Positions 19,256 through 28,079 of a stretch of DNA of 64,000 bases are shown here, piece by piece. This stretch comes from a virus. A model generated the notes under the pieces. That model worked only from the letters and a program-made list of their open reading frames with translations. It ran no database searches and was not told the origin of the DNA. Positions within the stretch are counted from its first letter, which is position 1. The number at the start of each line of letters is the position of its first letter. The DNA is taken from IMG/VR virus record IMGVR_UViG_3300023174_003901, positions 62,001 to 126,000 of that record, one strand, 5' to 3'. The position numbers and the translations under genes are program-made.

Positions 19256-19353
19256 ATTGGTTTAAAAGACTTTGGTCAAGAATTACACTAGAAATACGCT
19301 ATCGTAAAAAACTAAAAGAACTACGCAAACGAGATCCATTTATCTACAAATGA
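19252..19353 (+). CDS. Small basic protein (33 aa) before carbamoyltransferase
   Basis: ATG 19252 overlaps the previous stop (ATGA), has AGGAG 6 nt upstream, and its own stop overlaps the next ATG in the same way. The peptide MNWFKRLWSRITLEIRYRKK and the rest are rich in Lys and Arg with an amphipathic N-terminus, suggesting membrane or nucleic-acid contact. The double overlap and good ribosome site make it a real gene. Short proteins often accompany NodU-type carbamoyltransferases in phages. Confidence 0.7.
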   Translation: MNWFKRLWSRITLEIRYRKKLKELRKRDPFIYK

Positions 19354-20825
19354 ATATCTTAGGTATTTCGGCAGGCTTTCATGATGCGGCTGCCACAGTC
19401 ATAAGTCCCGACGGGGAGATACTGTTCGCTGGCCATTCGGAGCGATATAGCAAAAAGAAAAATGACCCTGACCTACATGCGCATCTATTGCAAGATGCAT
19501 ATTTTTGCGGGCTGGTTGGACATACTGCCTATTACGAACGCCCTTGGAACAAACAATTTAGACAATGGTACGCAGGTCAAGGCATTGAATGGCACAAGAT
19601 AACAACACGACAAATACTTGAACAGCAACTGGGATCGGTTCCGCGTAGTTACAGCAGTCATAATCATCATTTGAGCCATGCGGCAGCAGGGTTTCAAACC
19701 AGCCCATTTGAACGTGCCACAGTTGTGGTCGTAGACGCTATAGGTGAATGGGATACCATCAGCATATGGGGTGCAACGTATGATCAACAGGGTCGAGCAC
19801 GGTATAAGAGACTATGGCGGCAGGTTTATCCGCACAGCATTGGACTGTTCTATAGTGCTGTTACTCAACGAGTTGGCCTGCACCCACTGGACGAAGAATA
19901 CATCACCATGGGCATGGCTGCCTGGGGCAAAAATCTCTGGTATCATGACATGCGTGAGCACGTGATTGCCAACGAGCGTGATATTGAATTACGACACAAC
20001 TTTCACACAGGCATGAGCGAAGATTTTCTAGTGGGTGCCAGCAATGAAAACATTGCGGCCGCTGGGCAAATGGTAGCAGAGGATCTTATTCGACAAGTAA
20101 TGATTCGTGCTAGAAACACGGGTTTTAGTCAAAATCTGGTATATATGGGTGGAGTGGCTTTGAACTGCACAGCCAATCGTATGCTAGGAGAATACTTTGA
20201 GAATATTTGGATTATGCCTTGTCCTGGTGATGCCGGTAGTAGCCTTGGTGCTGCCGCTTTGGCTCTTGGACGTAGAATTAACTGGACCAGTGCTAGTCTC
20301 GGGCATGATATTCCTGGGCCTTATCCCGTTAATGGCCTTTTGGATCGGTTACTTACTGAACAGATTGTGGGAGTTGCCTCCGGAAGAGCCGAGTTCGGTC
20401 CCCGCGCACTGGGAAACCGTAGCCTCCTTGCAGACCCTAGAGGCAGCACGATCAAGGAGAAAGTAAATGAAATCAAACGTAGACAACAGTTCAGACCCTT
20501 TGCGCCTGTTATTCTGGAGGAGTTGGCTGACACTTACTTTGACATGCCTTGCGGCTTCGGTCACAGTAGGTATATGCAGTCAATCGCTCGTTGTAGGGTT
20601 CCTGAGTTATTTCCTGCTATCGTTCATGTTGACAATACCAGTCGTGTACAGACTGTGCCAAAGGACGGATCTGGCATTAGAGAACTGCTGGAAAAATGGT
20701 ATGTGTTAACTGGTTGTCCTATGTTGCTTAACACGTCATTGAACATACGTGGAGAACCCATGGTCAACGATCGAGCAGATGCTGATCGTTTTGAACAGTT
20801 GTACGGCGTCAAAGTTTGTAGTTGA
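19350..20825 (+). CDS. Carbamoyltransferase, NodU/CmcH/TobZ family
   Basis: 491 aa with the full two-domain layout. The N-terminal Kae1-like domain has NILGISAGFHDAAATVI, the metal-binding HNHHLSHAAAGF (HxxxH), DEEYITMGMAAWG and GDAGSSLGAA; the C-terminal domain has GRAEFGPRALGNRSLLADPR. These enzymes transfer carbamoyl from carbamoyl phosphate via carbamoyl-adenylate to a hydroxyl, often of a sugar. Here it follows radical SAM and glycosyltransferase genes, so it likely decorates the same glycan. It converges with, and overlaps by 17 nt, the next minus-strand gene. Confidence 0.9.
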   Translation: MNILGISAGFHDAAATVISPDGEILFAGHSERYSKKKNDPDLHAHLLQDAYFCGLVGHTAYYERPWNKQFRQWYAGQGIEWHKITTRQILEQQLGSVPRSYSSHNHHLSHAAAGFQTSPFERATVVVVDAIGEWDTISIWGATYDQQGRARYKRLWRQVYPHSIGLFYSAVTQRVGLHPLDEEYITMGMAAWGKNLWYHDMREHVIANERDIELRHNFHTGMSEDFLVGASNENIAAAGQMVAEDLIRQVMIRARNTGFSQNLVYMGGVALNCTANRMLGEYFENIWIMPCPGDAGSSLGAAALALGRRINWTSASLGHDIPGPYPVNGLLDRLLTEQIVGVASGRAEFGPRALGNRSLLADPRGSTIKEKVNEIKRRQQFRPFAPVILEELADTYFDMPCGFGHSRYMQSIARCRVPELFPAIVHVDNTSRVQTVPKDGSGIRELLEKWYVLTGCPMLLNTSLNIRGEPMVNDRADADRFEQLYGVKVCS

Positions 20826-21996
20826 TACGATCGACCACTGCTTGTAGTCTATGCCGCATGCCTGCCGCAAACACCTGATGATTGTGTTGTATTTCGGGTC
20901 TTAATTCATGGTAGATTGAGTGCAACTCTGACAAAGGTTTTGCACACAAACTCTTGGTAAGTGCCAGCACAGCCTCAAATCTTTCTTGATTGTTTTCAAT
21001 TGAATCGTAGTGTTCATCTATCACACGTCCAAATGTTTTGTATCCTAGATTACGCAGGTGCGCCAGGTGATTGTGACTACTCACCGCCACAAAGAATTGA
21101 TTGTTGAATATGGGCTTGAATGTTTTTTCTGTTATAAATTGACCACCTGAGTTGTCTATATCAATCATGGTCTCCAACACAATGTTAAAATAACTGTTAT
21201 TATAAAGGTCAGTCATGTTTGCAGTATAGTTGTTGTGAGCATCTGCATCTAGGTCATCCACACGAAATGGACCTGCTGTAATAAATTGATCGACTTGAGT
21301 TTGTTTGCTGGCCAAATAATCATTGCGCAACGCACAACCAAAGTAGTCATCCTCTCCGCCTAGCAAGTGCTGAGTGTAACTAAAGTATCCATTATGATGT
21401 AATCCATTGGTCCACAATTCACTCATGAACACTTTACGCCATAGTTTATCTATTCTACACAGGCCAGTGAACGCTTGGCTTCTTGGTTGTGAATGATATT
21501 GGGCACCTGCTGATTGATCCACAGTGCGCCAGTACATAAATTCCAGTTCAGGCCAATACACACAACCAGGCACTGAATCTGCTGAACTGTTGCCGCTTAT
21601 TAACCATACTTGTTCAGGATCTATTCCATGATTTGCACACAGTTGATTGATGCGTTCTCGCATGTGAACAGGATTATCGCCCTCGTGATAGGTAAACACC
21701 AACTGCATTTGTTTTTGTTGTATGCGAGTATATGCTGTAGAACTGATCATTGCAAGATAATCTGCGTAAAAATCAAAAAACCCAATTACCACTGGATACC
21801 AGGCACCGGGCGGTGCTTGCTCAGTTTCTACTATTTGTTGAGGAATACGGCACTGATGTAGATAATATATGATTCTAGGATAATCCAGTCGATGTCCGTC
21901 CATCTGTTCAATCAAATGATGTTGCTCTAATGGAATACCATTGGGCATGGGCCTGCCTGTCGCAGGATCTCTATGATCAATTGCTAGATAGATCAC
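20809..21996 (-). CDS. Glycosyltransferase-like protein (EKTFKPI type)
   Basis: 395 aa. The C-terminal third has FITEKTFKPIFNNQFFVAVS, then LGYKTFGRVIDEHYDSIENN, the signature shared with the genes at 11649 and 21977. The first half has alpha/beta features typical of a GT-B N-domain and no DxD. It overlaps the upstream gene by 20 nt, so the two minus-strand genes form a pair, running against the plus-strand operon. Confidence 0.6.
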   Translation of the reverse strand: MIYLAIDHRDPATGRPMPNGIPLEQHHLIEQMDGHRLDYPRIIYYLHQCRIPQQIVETEQAPPGAWYPVVIGFFDFYADYLAMISSTAYTRIQQKQMQLVFTYHEGDNPVHMRERINQLCANHGIDPEQVWLISGNSSADSVPGCVYWPELEFMYWRTVDQSAGAQYHSQPRSQAFTGLCRIDKLWRKVFMSELWTNGLHHNGYFSYTQHLLGGEDDYFGCALRNDYLASKQTQVDQFITAGPFRVDDLDADAHNNYTANMTDLYNNSYFNIVLETMIDIDNSGGQFITEKTFKPIFNNQFFVAVSSHNHLAHLRNLGYKTFGRVIDEHYDSIENNQERFEAVLALTKSLCAKPLSELHSIYHELRPEIQHNHQVFAAGMRHRLQAVVDRINYKL

Positions 21997-23137
21997 CGTT
22001 TATTGCTGCCTTGAGATTGTGTAACATTGTGGTAAGTTCTGTCCATAACATTTTTTCAAACCCGCCATTATAAAAGTGATTCCAGTTATGCTCAATAATC
22101 GGAATGCATTTTTTAAACATTTTGTTTTTTTCTTGTTCACTTTGTTGATCGAGTTTTTTTAATAATCGAGTTAGCATTGCGATTCGGATAGTGTCATCAG
22201 TTACTGTATCGTAATGCTCATCCCAAATAGTGTCAAACGTTTTGAAACCATATTGTCGAAGATACGCTAGACTGCCTGCAGGCGCACTCAATACAAAAGG
22301 CATACCCATAGCAATGGGTTTGAAAGTTTTTTCGGTTAGATGCTGTCTACGACCAAAAAATACAGTCTCACTCACATGGTATATCATACTTTCGGCACAC
22401 AAGTCAAATTGATCTAGCCAACAACTGCTCATACGTTGTGTGTCCTCTCCAGAGAATAATCTTGGTAAATCCATCTGAGAAATAGTTTCTAGTATGCCAC
22501 CTTTAAATTCCTCTTGTCCTGGAGACCAATTGTCAGGATATCTGTGTCTATAAAATTTTGCAATATCAACGATATCTTTGTTTTCAACAGGACATACTTT
22601 TGGAGCACTAATATGATTATGCATGAGATCAAACAGTTGAAAAAAGTACAGTTGAATCACTCGATGGCTACGCTCCCCTCCAATTATTCGGTTGGCACTA
22701 AAGAAAGTTTTTTTGATATGTCTTTGCTCAGGCGGCGTAATTAGAAATGCTCGATCATATCCTCTATACCAATCCAGTGCGGCCCAACCGTGGAAGAAAT
22801 AATAAAAAGGTTGCAATCCGTACACTTTGCATATATAATCTACATTGTCACTATTGGTTTCGCTTGTGACTAAGAATTTTTTTTCACTATCGTCATATGC
22901 ATGTGTGCTACTTAAATTGAAAGATTGAAAAGTAGGTAAATGAACACTAAGTTGTACAGGTTCTTGATCAAAAAAGAATATGTTATTTTTTTCTCTACCT
23001 TCTGGTGACCCTCTACACAAGATACTATCAGGATCGCTACGCCCAAATGGATCACAGTAAAATATTGCAGTATCAGGACAGTTTTTTCTTACCCAAGGTA
23101 AAAATGTATTTTCATAAATTTCGTCTATTCTAATCAT
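21977..23137 (-). CDS. Glycosyltransferase-like protein (EKTFKPI type)
   Basis: 386 aa; signature LTEKTFKPIAMGMPFVLSAP, YGFKTFDTIWDEHYDTVTDD. Local base composition is more AT-rich than its neighbour (runs of T on the plus strand), which may indicate recent acquisition. Its start codon shares CATG with the plus-strand gene at 23136, so the two start codons overlap on opposite strands with no room for a promoter between them. No clear Shine-Dalgarno. Confidence 0.6.
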   Translation of the reverse strand: MIRIDEIYENTFLPWVRKNCPDTAIFYCDPFGRSDPDSILCRGSPEGREKNNIFFFDQEPVQLSVHLPTFQSFNLSSTHAYDDSEKKFLVTSETNSDNVDYICKVYGLQPFYYFFHGWAALDWYRGYDRAFLITPPEQRHIKKTFFSANRIIGGERSHRVIQLYFFQLFDLMHNHISAPKVCPVENKDIVDIAKFYRHRYPDNWSPGQEEFKGGILETISQMDLPRLFSGEDTQRMSSCWLDQFDLCAESMIYHVSETVFFGRRQHLTEKTFKPIAMGMPFVLSAPAGSLAYLRQYGFKTFDTIWDEHYDTVTDDTIRIAMLTRLLKKLDQQSEQEKNKMFKKCIPIIEHNWNHFYNGGFEKMLWTELTTMLHNLKAAINGDLSSN

Positions 23138-24743
23138 GTTTGATGTATTTTACACAGGCACACCGCCCAAATTGTTTCCGCATGAGCAGCAGGTAGACTC
23201 AATCGAGCAAGCACAACAGCAGAGCCGTACTAGATATTTCTGGTGGATAAATTACTTATCGGACTACTCTGCGTTTGATTTTCTTTGGCAACCTGTGCCT
23301 TGGGAAAGTGATCAGATGCATGTGTGGCCCAGCCAGCATCAGTCCAATGGCGGGACTGCATTGGTGCCACGTGAGTACGATCATGTGAATAGATCACACC
23401 CTGTAGTGCCTCGACGAATCGGTGCGCCGCGCTTGCATATTAAACACAACCCAGATAGTGATAATGCTGGTGATATTAATGTGCGTTATGTGTCTGATTA
23501 CCTGGGTACTATGCGTAGGGTATTGAGTAAGACCAAATGGGAATATTGTTGGATCACCAGCGATGTTTGTGATTATGCCGACTTTGACTTCTCCTGGCAT
23601 CCTAGCGAGTGGCAGTTAGATATGCTTCATGTATTTGCCAGCAATGAACAAAAATTCGGGGATACATTCTATGTACATGTGCCCAGTTTCTTGGCCAAGA
23701 CCAAAAATTTAAAAGTGCTAGAATGGTTTGAAACTTTGAACTTTATCAAGGACCGACCAGTACCCAGACTACCAATGCCCCAAGTCAAGTACATAGATGA
23801 TAGTATTGCCACAGCAGTATGGAAACACGAATTTGCAACTCCATTGGTTGAATTCTGTCAAACAGTGACTTTGGGCAACCATGTACCTACAGTAAGTCTA
23901 TGGCAAGAGAGTACTAAAACAGTGATGCCTCTCAGTAAAGGACATGCTACCGCTGTTGTACCCAGAGAGTGCAAGAATTACATCAAGACACAGATTTACG
24001 ATTATCCTTACATTGACAAAACTAAAATCACTCTAAATGAAACTCCGATGGATATTGTGTTTATTTCAAACGGAGAAAACGAAGCCGAAACCAACTATCA
24101 ACGACTCATGCAAAGTACCAAGGCCTGGTACAACAGTAGCCTTAACAAGATACATCGAGTGCAAAATGTTAACGGCCGTGTGGCTGCCTATCATGCAGCC
24201 GCTGAAGTTAGTACAACACCTTGGTTCTTTGCTGTTTTCGCCAAACTACAAGTTGAACAAAACTTTGATTGGTCGTGGCAGCCAGATCGCATGCAACAGG
24301 CCAAGCACTATATCTTTCATGCCAAGAATCCTGTGAATGGTCTGGTATATGGGCACCAGGCCATGATTGCCTACAATCGTCGACTGACCCTGGCCAACAC
24401 AGGACATGGACTAGACTTTACTCTTGACGATTTACACGAAGTTGTGCCTATCTTGTCGGGCACGGCCAACTACTACACAAGTTCATGGATGTGTTGGCGC
24501 ACAGCATTTCGAGAGGTGTTAAAATTACGGGCCAGTTTGCCCGATGTGGAAAATGAGTATAGATTGAATCAGTGGCTGACCAAAGATAACACTCCCGACC
24601 AATGGAGTATCAAAGGTGCCCAGGATGCTGTAGAGTACTATGAATCAGTCAGTGGAGACTTTGAACAACTGAGAAAGAGTTATGAGTGGGCTTGGTTGGC
24701 CACTTATGCCTTGATCAAACGAGGTCTAACAACTGATCGATAA
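23136..24743 (+). CDS. Three-repeat glycosyltransferase-like protein
   Basis: 535 aa with three tandem copies of one fold signature: YFWWINYLSDYSAFDFLWQP...DQMHVWPS (residues ~33-75), YCWITSDVCDYADFDFSWHP...DMLHVFAS (~138-175) and WFFAVFAKLQVEQNFDWSWQ...HYIFHAKN (~360-405). The third copy plus SWMCWRTAFREVLKLRA matches the gene at 8277. The repeats suggest triplication of a glycosyltransferase-like domain, perhaps only the last being active. Overlaps the minus-strand aminotransferase end by 29 nt. Confidence 0.6.
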   Translation: MFDVFYTGTPPKLFPHEQQVDSIEQAQQQSRTRYFWWINYLSDYSAFDFLWQPVPWESDQMHVWPSQHQSNGGTALVPREYDHVNRSHPVVPRRIGAPRLHIKHNPDSDNAGDINVRYVSDYLGTMRRVLSKTKWEYCWITSDVCDYADFDFSWHPSEWQLDMLHVFASNEQKFGDTFYVHVPSFLAKTKNLKVLEWFETLNFIKDRPVPRLPMPQVKYIDDSIATAVWKHEFATPLVEFCQTVTLGNHVPTVSLWQESTKTVMPLSKGHATAVVPRECKNYIKTQIYDYPYIDKTKITLNETPMDIVFISNGENEAETNYQRLMQSTKAWYNSSLNKIHRVQNVNGRVAAYHAAAEVSTTPWFFAVFAKLQVEQNFDWSWQPDRMQQAKHYIFHAKNPVNGLVYGHQAMIAYNRRLTLANTGHGLDFTLDDLHEVVPILSGTANYYTSSWMCWRTAFREVLKLRASLPDVENEYRLNQWLTKDNTPDQWSIKGAQDAVEYYESVSGDFEQLRKSYEWAWLATYALIKRGLTTDR

Positions 24744-25809
24744 TGTATTCCACTTCCAAGTCTGACAACTCAGGGTAGATAGGCAAACTCAAACAGCGTC
24801 TGCTTAGTGATGATGCTGGACTTAGTAAATCTGGGCCAGTAAGATTTCGATAAGCAGGCAATTCATGCAAAGGCTCAGCATAGTGTACCTTGGTTTCGAT
24901 CTTGCGTATGGCAAGATTACGTTGCACAATATCTCTGGCATCCACCTCAATCACAAACTTGTGATAGCAATGCGTTGAGAAGTTAGTATCGTCGATCAAG
25001 GTGCGTATACCAGTGTTCTTTAATCGTTCGATCCAGTGACGGGCAATCTCAGCCCTGCGTTTTTGCCAAGCATCAATATAACGTGTCTTGATCATCATCT
25101 GAGCACAGTCTGTTTCGCTCATCCTTGAATTTGATCCAGTTTCAGCGTGTCGAGTATGCTTGCCGTTGTTCACCCAGTTTCTTGCATAGTCCAAGAGATT
25201 TCTATCATCTGACACTATGGCACCGCCATTGCCGTAGTTGCCTAAATTTTTCATAGGGTCAAAACTGATGGTCGCGGCACCACCTTGTCTCTTACACCCG
25301 TTGCTTAACCAGTGCTGGGCCGCATCTTCAATCAACAATGCCCGACTTTCGATTAGTTGTATGTCACGCAAGGCCGCACCATACAAGCCCACAGCACACA
25401 CAGCATGGTAGTGTGTGTCCATGTCACTGAGCAACTTTCTCACGTCAATCTGACCGTAGTAGTCAGTATCCGCAATTATGACCTGCCAGCCTGCTCGTAT
25501 GAAAGCATTAGCAGTGGCCGGATAGGTCAAGGCAGGTACAACCACAGTGGGAGGCTTAACAAACGCCAAGTCCTGGTCACGATAGAACCCGGCTATGATC
25601 TCAAGTGCCTGTGTGCCCGAGTGACAAGTCACAGCATAACTCACGTGATTTTTCTTGGCCAGCCAGTTTTCAAATTCAGCAGTATAGTTGCCGCCCATAA
25701 GAATACCCGAACGCAACACTTCATCTGTTGCATCCAGGATTTCTGTTCTCAGGGTATTATACTGCTTTCTTAGACCAGTAAAGGGGATAGTAAGGCCGGT
25801 GGTTGTCAT
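24715..25809 (-). CDS. DegT/DnrJ/EryC1 family aminotransferase
   Basis: 364 aa, normal family length. PLP-binding Lys lies in ISFDPMKNLGNYGNGGAI; the cofactor Asp and support residues are in LLIEDAAQHW, and SGILMGGNYTAEFENWLAKK is a typical N-terminus. These enzymes transfer an amino group to nucleotide-activated keto-sugars. It overlaps the upstream epimerase by ATGA, so the pair could make an amino sugar for the glycan island. Confidence 0.9.
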   Translation of the reverse strand: MTTTGLTIPFTGLRKQYNTLRTEILDATDEVLRSGILMGGNYTAEFENWLAKKNHVSYAVTCHSGTQALEIIAGFYRDQDLAFVKPPTVVVPALTYPATANAFIRAGWQVIIADTDYYGQIDVRKLLSDMDTHYHAVCAVGLYGAALRDIQLIESRALLIEDAAQHWLSNGCKRQGGAATISFDPMKNLGNYGNGGAIVSDDRNLLDYARNWVNNGKHTRHAETGSNSRMSETDCAQMMIKTRYIDAWQKRRAEIARHWIERLKNTGIRTLIDDTNFSTHCYHKFVIEVDARDIVQRNLAIRKIETKVHYAEPLHELPAYRNLTGPDLLSPASSLSRRCLSLPIYPELSDLEVEYIIDQLLDLV

Positions 25810-26765
25810 TTGTTCCAGTAAGGCGATTCACTCAACCACTTGTAGTAATTTTGGAATCCTTCTTCAACGTCTACTTTGGGATCAAATCCCAAAATCACTC
25901 GTGCGCGATCGATACACAATGCACCACGTGTGGGAAAGTCCGCATCTCTATCACGACATTCAATTGTGCCCTTACCCACAATCTTCACAATCATTTCTGC
26001 GGCTTCTAACAAACTTACCGAGTGTGATTTGGTAATATTATATGTGCGATTTGCCGCCATAATTCTTGTGGCTGCCGCAACAATTCCATCTGCCGCATCA
26101 TCAACATAGGTGAAGTCAAGTGTTTCTGCGGCTCCGTTAACTCGTAGAACATCACCACGCATGGCCTGGAGCATAAACTTTGCAACCACCCGGTCTTCCA
26201 CATCAAGTGGGCCATACACAGCACTAGGGCGAACAATAGCATAATCGAAAGCGCCGCGTCTGTGGTAGTCTTTGACAATGTCTTCTCCTGCCAGTTTCAT
26301 GATGCCGTATTGACCAATGGGTCGGCACTCTGCTTCTTCTTCCACTTGGTCTGCAAAGTCACCATACACCATGCTTGAACTTATATATACCACACGCTCT
26401 ACACCGTGCTTTTTGGCACCCTCACAAATGTTCATCAAACCTTCCATCATGACCCTGGCACCCACAGCAGGGTTGGCATTGACAACTTTCTGTCTAGGGA
26501 AACTCGCCATGTGGATAATAACTTCGGGTTTGTGATTCTTTACAATTTGATCAAACTTGACGCCATCGACGATGTCTGTGTAGTATACATCTGTTGGATT
26601 AATCTTTTTCCAACGTTCCGCCATCAAGTAATCTAGTTCGTCTTGTGGTATGATACCATATGTAGTGCGGTTATCTACAATCACAACATCGTCGCCGCGT
26701 TTTTGCAAACGTTGCACTACATTGTGCCCAATAAGACCTAGTCCACCTGTTACTAAAAATTTCAT
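25806..26765 (-). CDS. NAD-dependent sugar epimerase/dehydratase (extended SDR)
   Basis: 319 aa. N-terminal FLVTGGLGLIGHNVV is the NAD-binding GxxGxxG; the catalytic segment is YISSSMVYGDF and later QYGIMKLAGED (Tyr-x3-Lys). Acts on nucleotide-sugars. Start by ATGAAATTT; its stop overlaps the aminotransferase ATG. Together they imply nucleotide-sugar remodelling encoded by the phage. Exact reaction (epimerase, dehydratase or reductase) cannot be assigned. Confidence 0.85.
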   Translation of the reverse strand: MKFLVTGGLGLIGHNVVQRLQKRGDDVVIVDNRTTYGIIPQDELDYLMAERWKKINPTDVYYTDIVDGVKFDQIVKNHKPEVIIHMASFPRQKVVNANPAVGARVMMEGLMNICEGAKKHGVERVVYISSSMVYGDFADQVEEEAECRPIGQYGIMKLAGEDIVKDYHRRGAFDYAIVRPSAVYGPLDVEDRVVAKFMLQAMRGDVLRVNGAAETLDFTYVDDAADGIVAAATRIMAANRTYNITKSHSVSLLEAAEMIVKIVGKGTIECRDRDADFPTRGALCIDRARVILGFDPKVDVEEGFQNYYKWLSESPYWNK

Positions 26766-27088
26766 TTTATGCTACTCCATTTGAGTTTAAAATAAGTTTG
26801 ATCTGCTTCTTTCAACCTGGCCACAACATAGTAGCGATACCCAAATGATTCCATGTCTGGCTGCCGAGTCCAAAAAGGAGGCTCTACAGCATGCGCCATA
26901 ACCCAGGCACCGGCTTCGCTTTGTTGCCAGTCGTATAAAGGTTGTGACGCATACATGTCCGGATCTTCTACATCGCCCATGGGAAAGTGATGCACAACCA
27001 CATCACTATAGGCAACCGCAACACCATCAATTACTTTGACTTCTCGGGGTTGGGATAGATTGGATTGTTCGGAAAGATATTTGGCCAT
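26762..27088 (-). CDS. Conserved phage hypothetical protein (108 aa)
   Basis: Soluble; contains VVVHHFPMGDVEDPDMYASQ then PLYDWQQSEAGAWVMAHAVE. Similar small proteins are common in T4-like phages. No Shine-Dalgarno; a sigma70-like box TATACT ends 5 nt before the ATG, so the message would be leaderless. Overlaps the epimerase end by 4 nt. Function unknown. Confidence 0.75.
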   Translation of the reverse strand: MAKYLSEQSNLSQPREVKVIDGVAVAYSDVVVHHFPMGDVEDPDMYASQPLYDWQQSEAGAWVMAHAVEPPFWTRQPDMESFGYRYYVVARLKEADQTYFKLKWSSIK

Positions 27089-27093
27089 ACACT

Positions 27094-27122
27094 AGTATAG
27101 CAGATGGATCAAGTTTTTGCAA
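27094..27122 (-). promoter_or_regulatory. Sigma70-like promoter for 26762-27088 gene
   Basis: TTGCAA, 17-nt spacer, TATACT, with only 5 nt to the ATG. It lies over the end of thyX. Confidence 0.6.
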
Positions 27123-27780
27123 CTAGATCTTTAGCCATTGGAAAGATTGCGGCAATGGCTCGAGCACATTCAACTGCCACCGCTTGGTGTTCTAGTTGTG
27201 TGCCATTACCTGAACGTAGTTCAATAAAATGAATCCATGATCGTAAGGTGCCGTTCATGTACAAACGGCTTTGAATCAAGCCTTCAGGTAACACTGCACG
27301 TGCCTGTTCTTTGGCAATACCGTTCTTGATAGCCCATTCGTACTCGCGTCTGGCAGCATAGATGACCCGCTGTTGAGCACGATACCATTCGTTCTCCAAC
27401 AAGTTATCGTCGTGCTCTATGCTGTTTTGTCGATTCTTTGCGTCTTGAAGTCTTCCACTGCGGGTAACGAATTCAAGATCCGTTGTCGGGTCAGCATATC
27501 GTTGACTGAATTCTTGGAAACTGAAACTTCTGTGTCTGAGGATTTGCCGTGCAATATCTCGTGTTGTCGTAATTTCCATGCAAGCACTGACCATTTCGAG
27601 TGGACTCCAGTGTTGGTGTCGCACAAGGTATCGGATGAGTTTTTCGCTGGTTTCATTGTTGAACTGGTTGGAGGGATTGGATACTCGTGCGCAGAAAGCG
27701 ATAAGTTCTTGAGCATCGTCAATGCCCTGGGCTCTAAAGTCTTCTGTTGGTTGTGAATAGGAGACAAGTTTGACATTCAT
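27109..27780 (-). CDS. thyX: FAD-dependent thymidylate synthase ThyX
   Basis: 223 aa, normal for the family. The signature RHRSFSFQEFSQR (RHRx7S) is present, with the preceding ITTTRDIARQIL helix that binds dUMP and FAD, and the C-terminal LRSWIHFIELR. Makes dTMP from dUMP using methylene-tetrahydrofolate and FADH2, without consuming tetrahydrofolate. Overlaps the upstream gene by ATGA. Phages use it to raise dTTP for replication. FolE, at 61884, works in the linked pterin pathway. Confidence 0.95.
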   Translation of the reverse strand: MNVKLVSYSQPTEDFRAQGIDDAQELIAFCARVSNPSNQFNNETSEKLIRYLVRHQHWSPLEMVSACMEITTTRDIARQILRHRSFSFQEFSQRYADPTTDLEFVTRSGRLQDAKNRQNSIEHDDNLLENEWYRAQQRVIYAARREYEWAIKNGIAKEQARAVLPEGLIQSRLYMNGTLRSWIHFIELRSGNGTQLEHQAVAVECARAIAAIFPMAKDLVAKT

Positions 27781-28079
27781 AGATCTTTTAATAGTTTATC
27801 AGTTTCGGGTTGGATCAGCCGAGCCACAGCATTGACATCAACTGCAAAGTCAATATCACGCACTAGGTCACCAAGTTCAATGAGATTTCTAGTGAGATAC
27901 GATTCAATTTCTTCTAGATCAAAACCATCGCGTTTGAGTCGAGCAAGGTTAATGGTCTTTCGACGACCACTTTGCAGTCGAATAACAATTTTGTTAATAC
28001 ACTCTAACGGAACTTCGGTTTTGTCTACACCGGAAATTATATGATCCCACTGCTTAAGAAATTCATCACTCAGTTGCAT
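27777..28079 (-). CDS. Conserved phage hypothetical protein (100 aa)
   Basis: I choose ATG 28079 (MQLSDEFLKQWDHIISGVDK), overlapping the previous stop by 14 nt. Helical, with a short basic patch QSGRRKTINLARLKRDGF that may contact nucleic acid. Similar proteins occur beside the two following genes in T4-like phages. No named domain recognised. Confidence 0.75.
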   Translation of the reverse strand: MQLSDEFLKQWDHIISGVDKTEVPLECINKIVIRLQSGRRKTINLARLKRDGFDLEEIESYLTRNLIELGDLVRDIDFAVDVNAVARLIQPETDKLLKDL

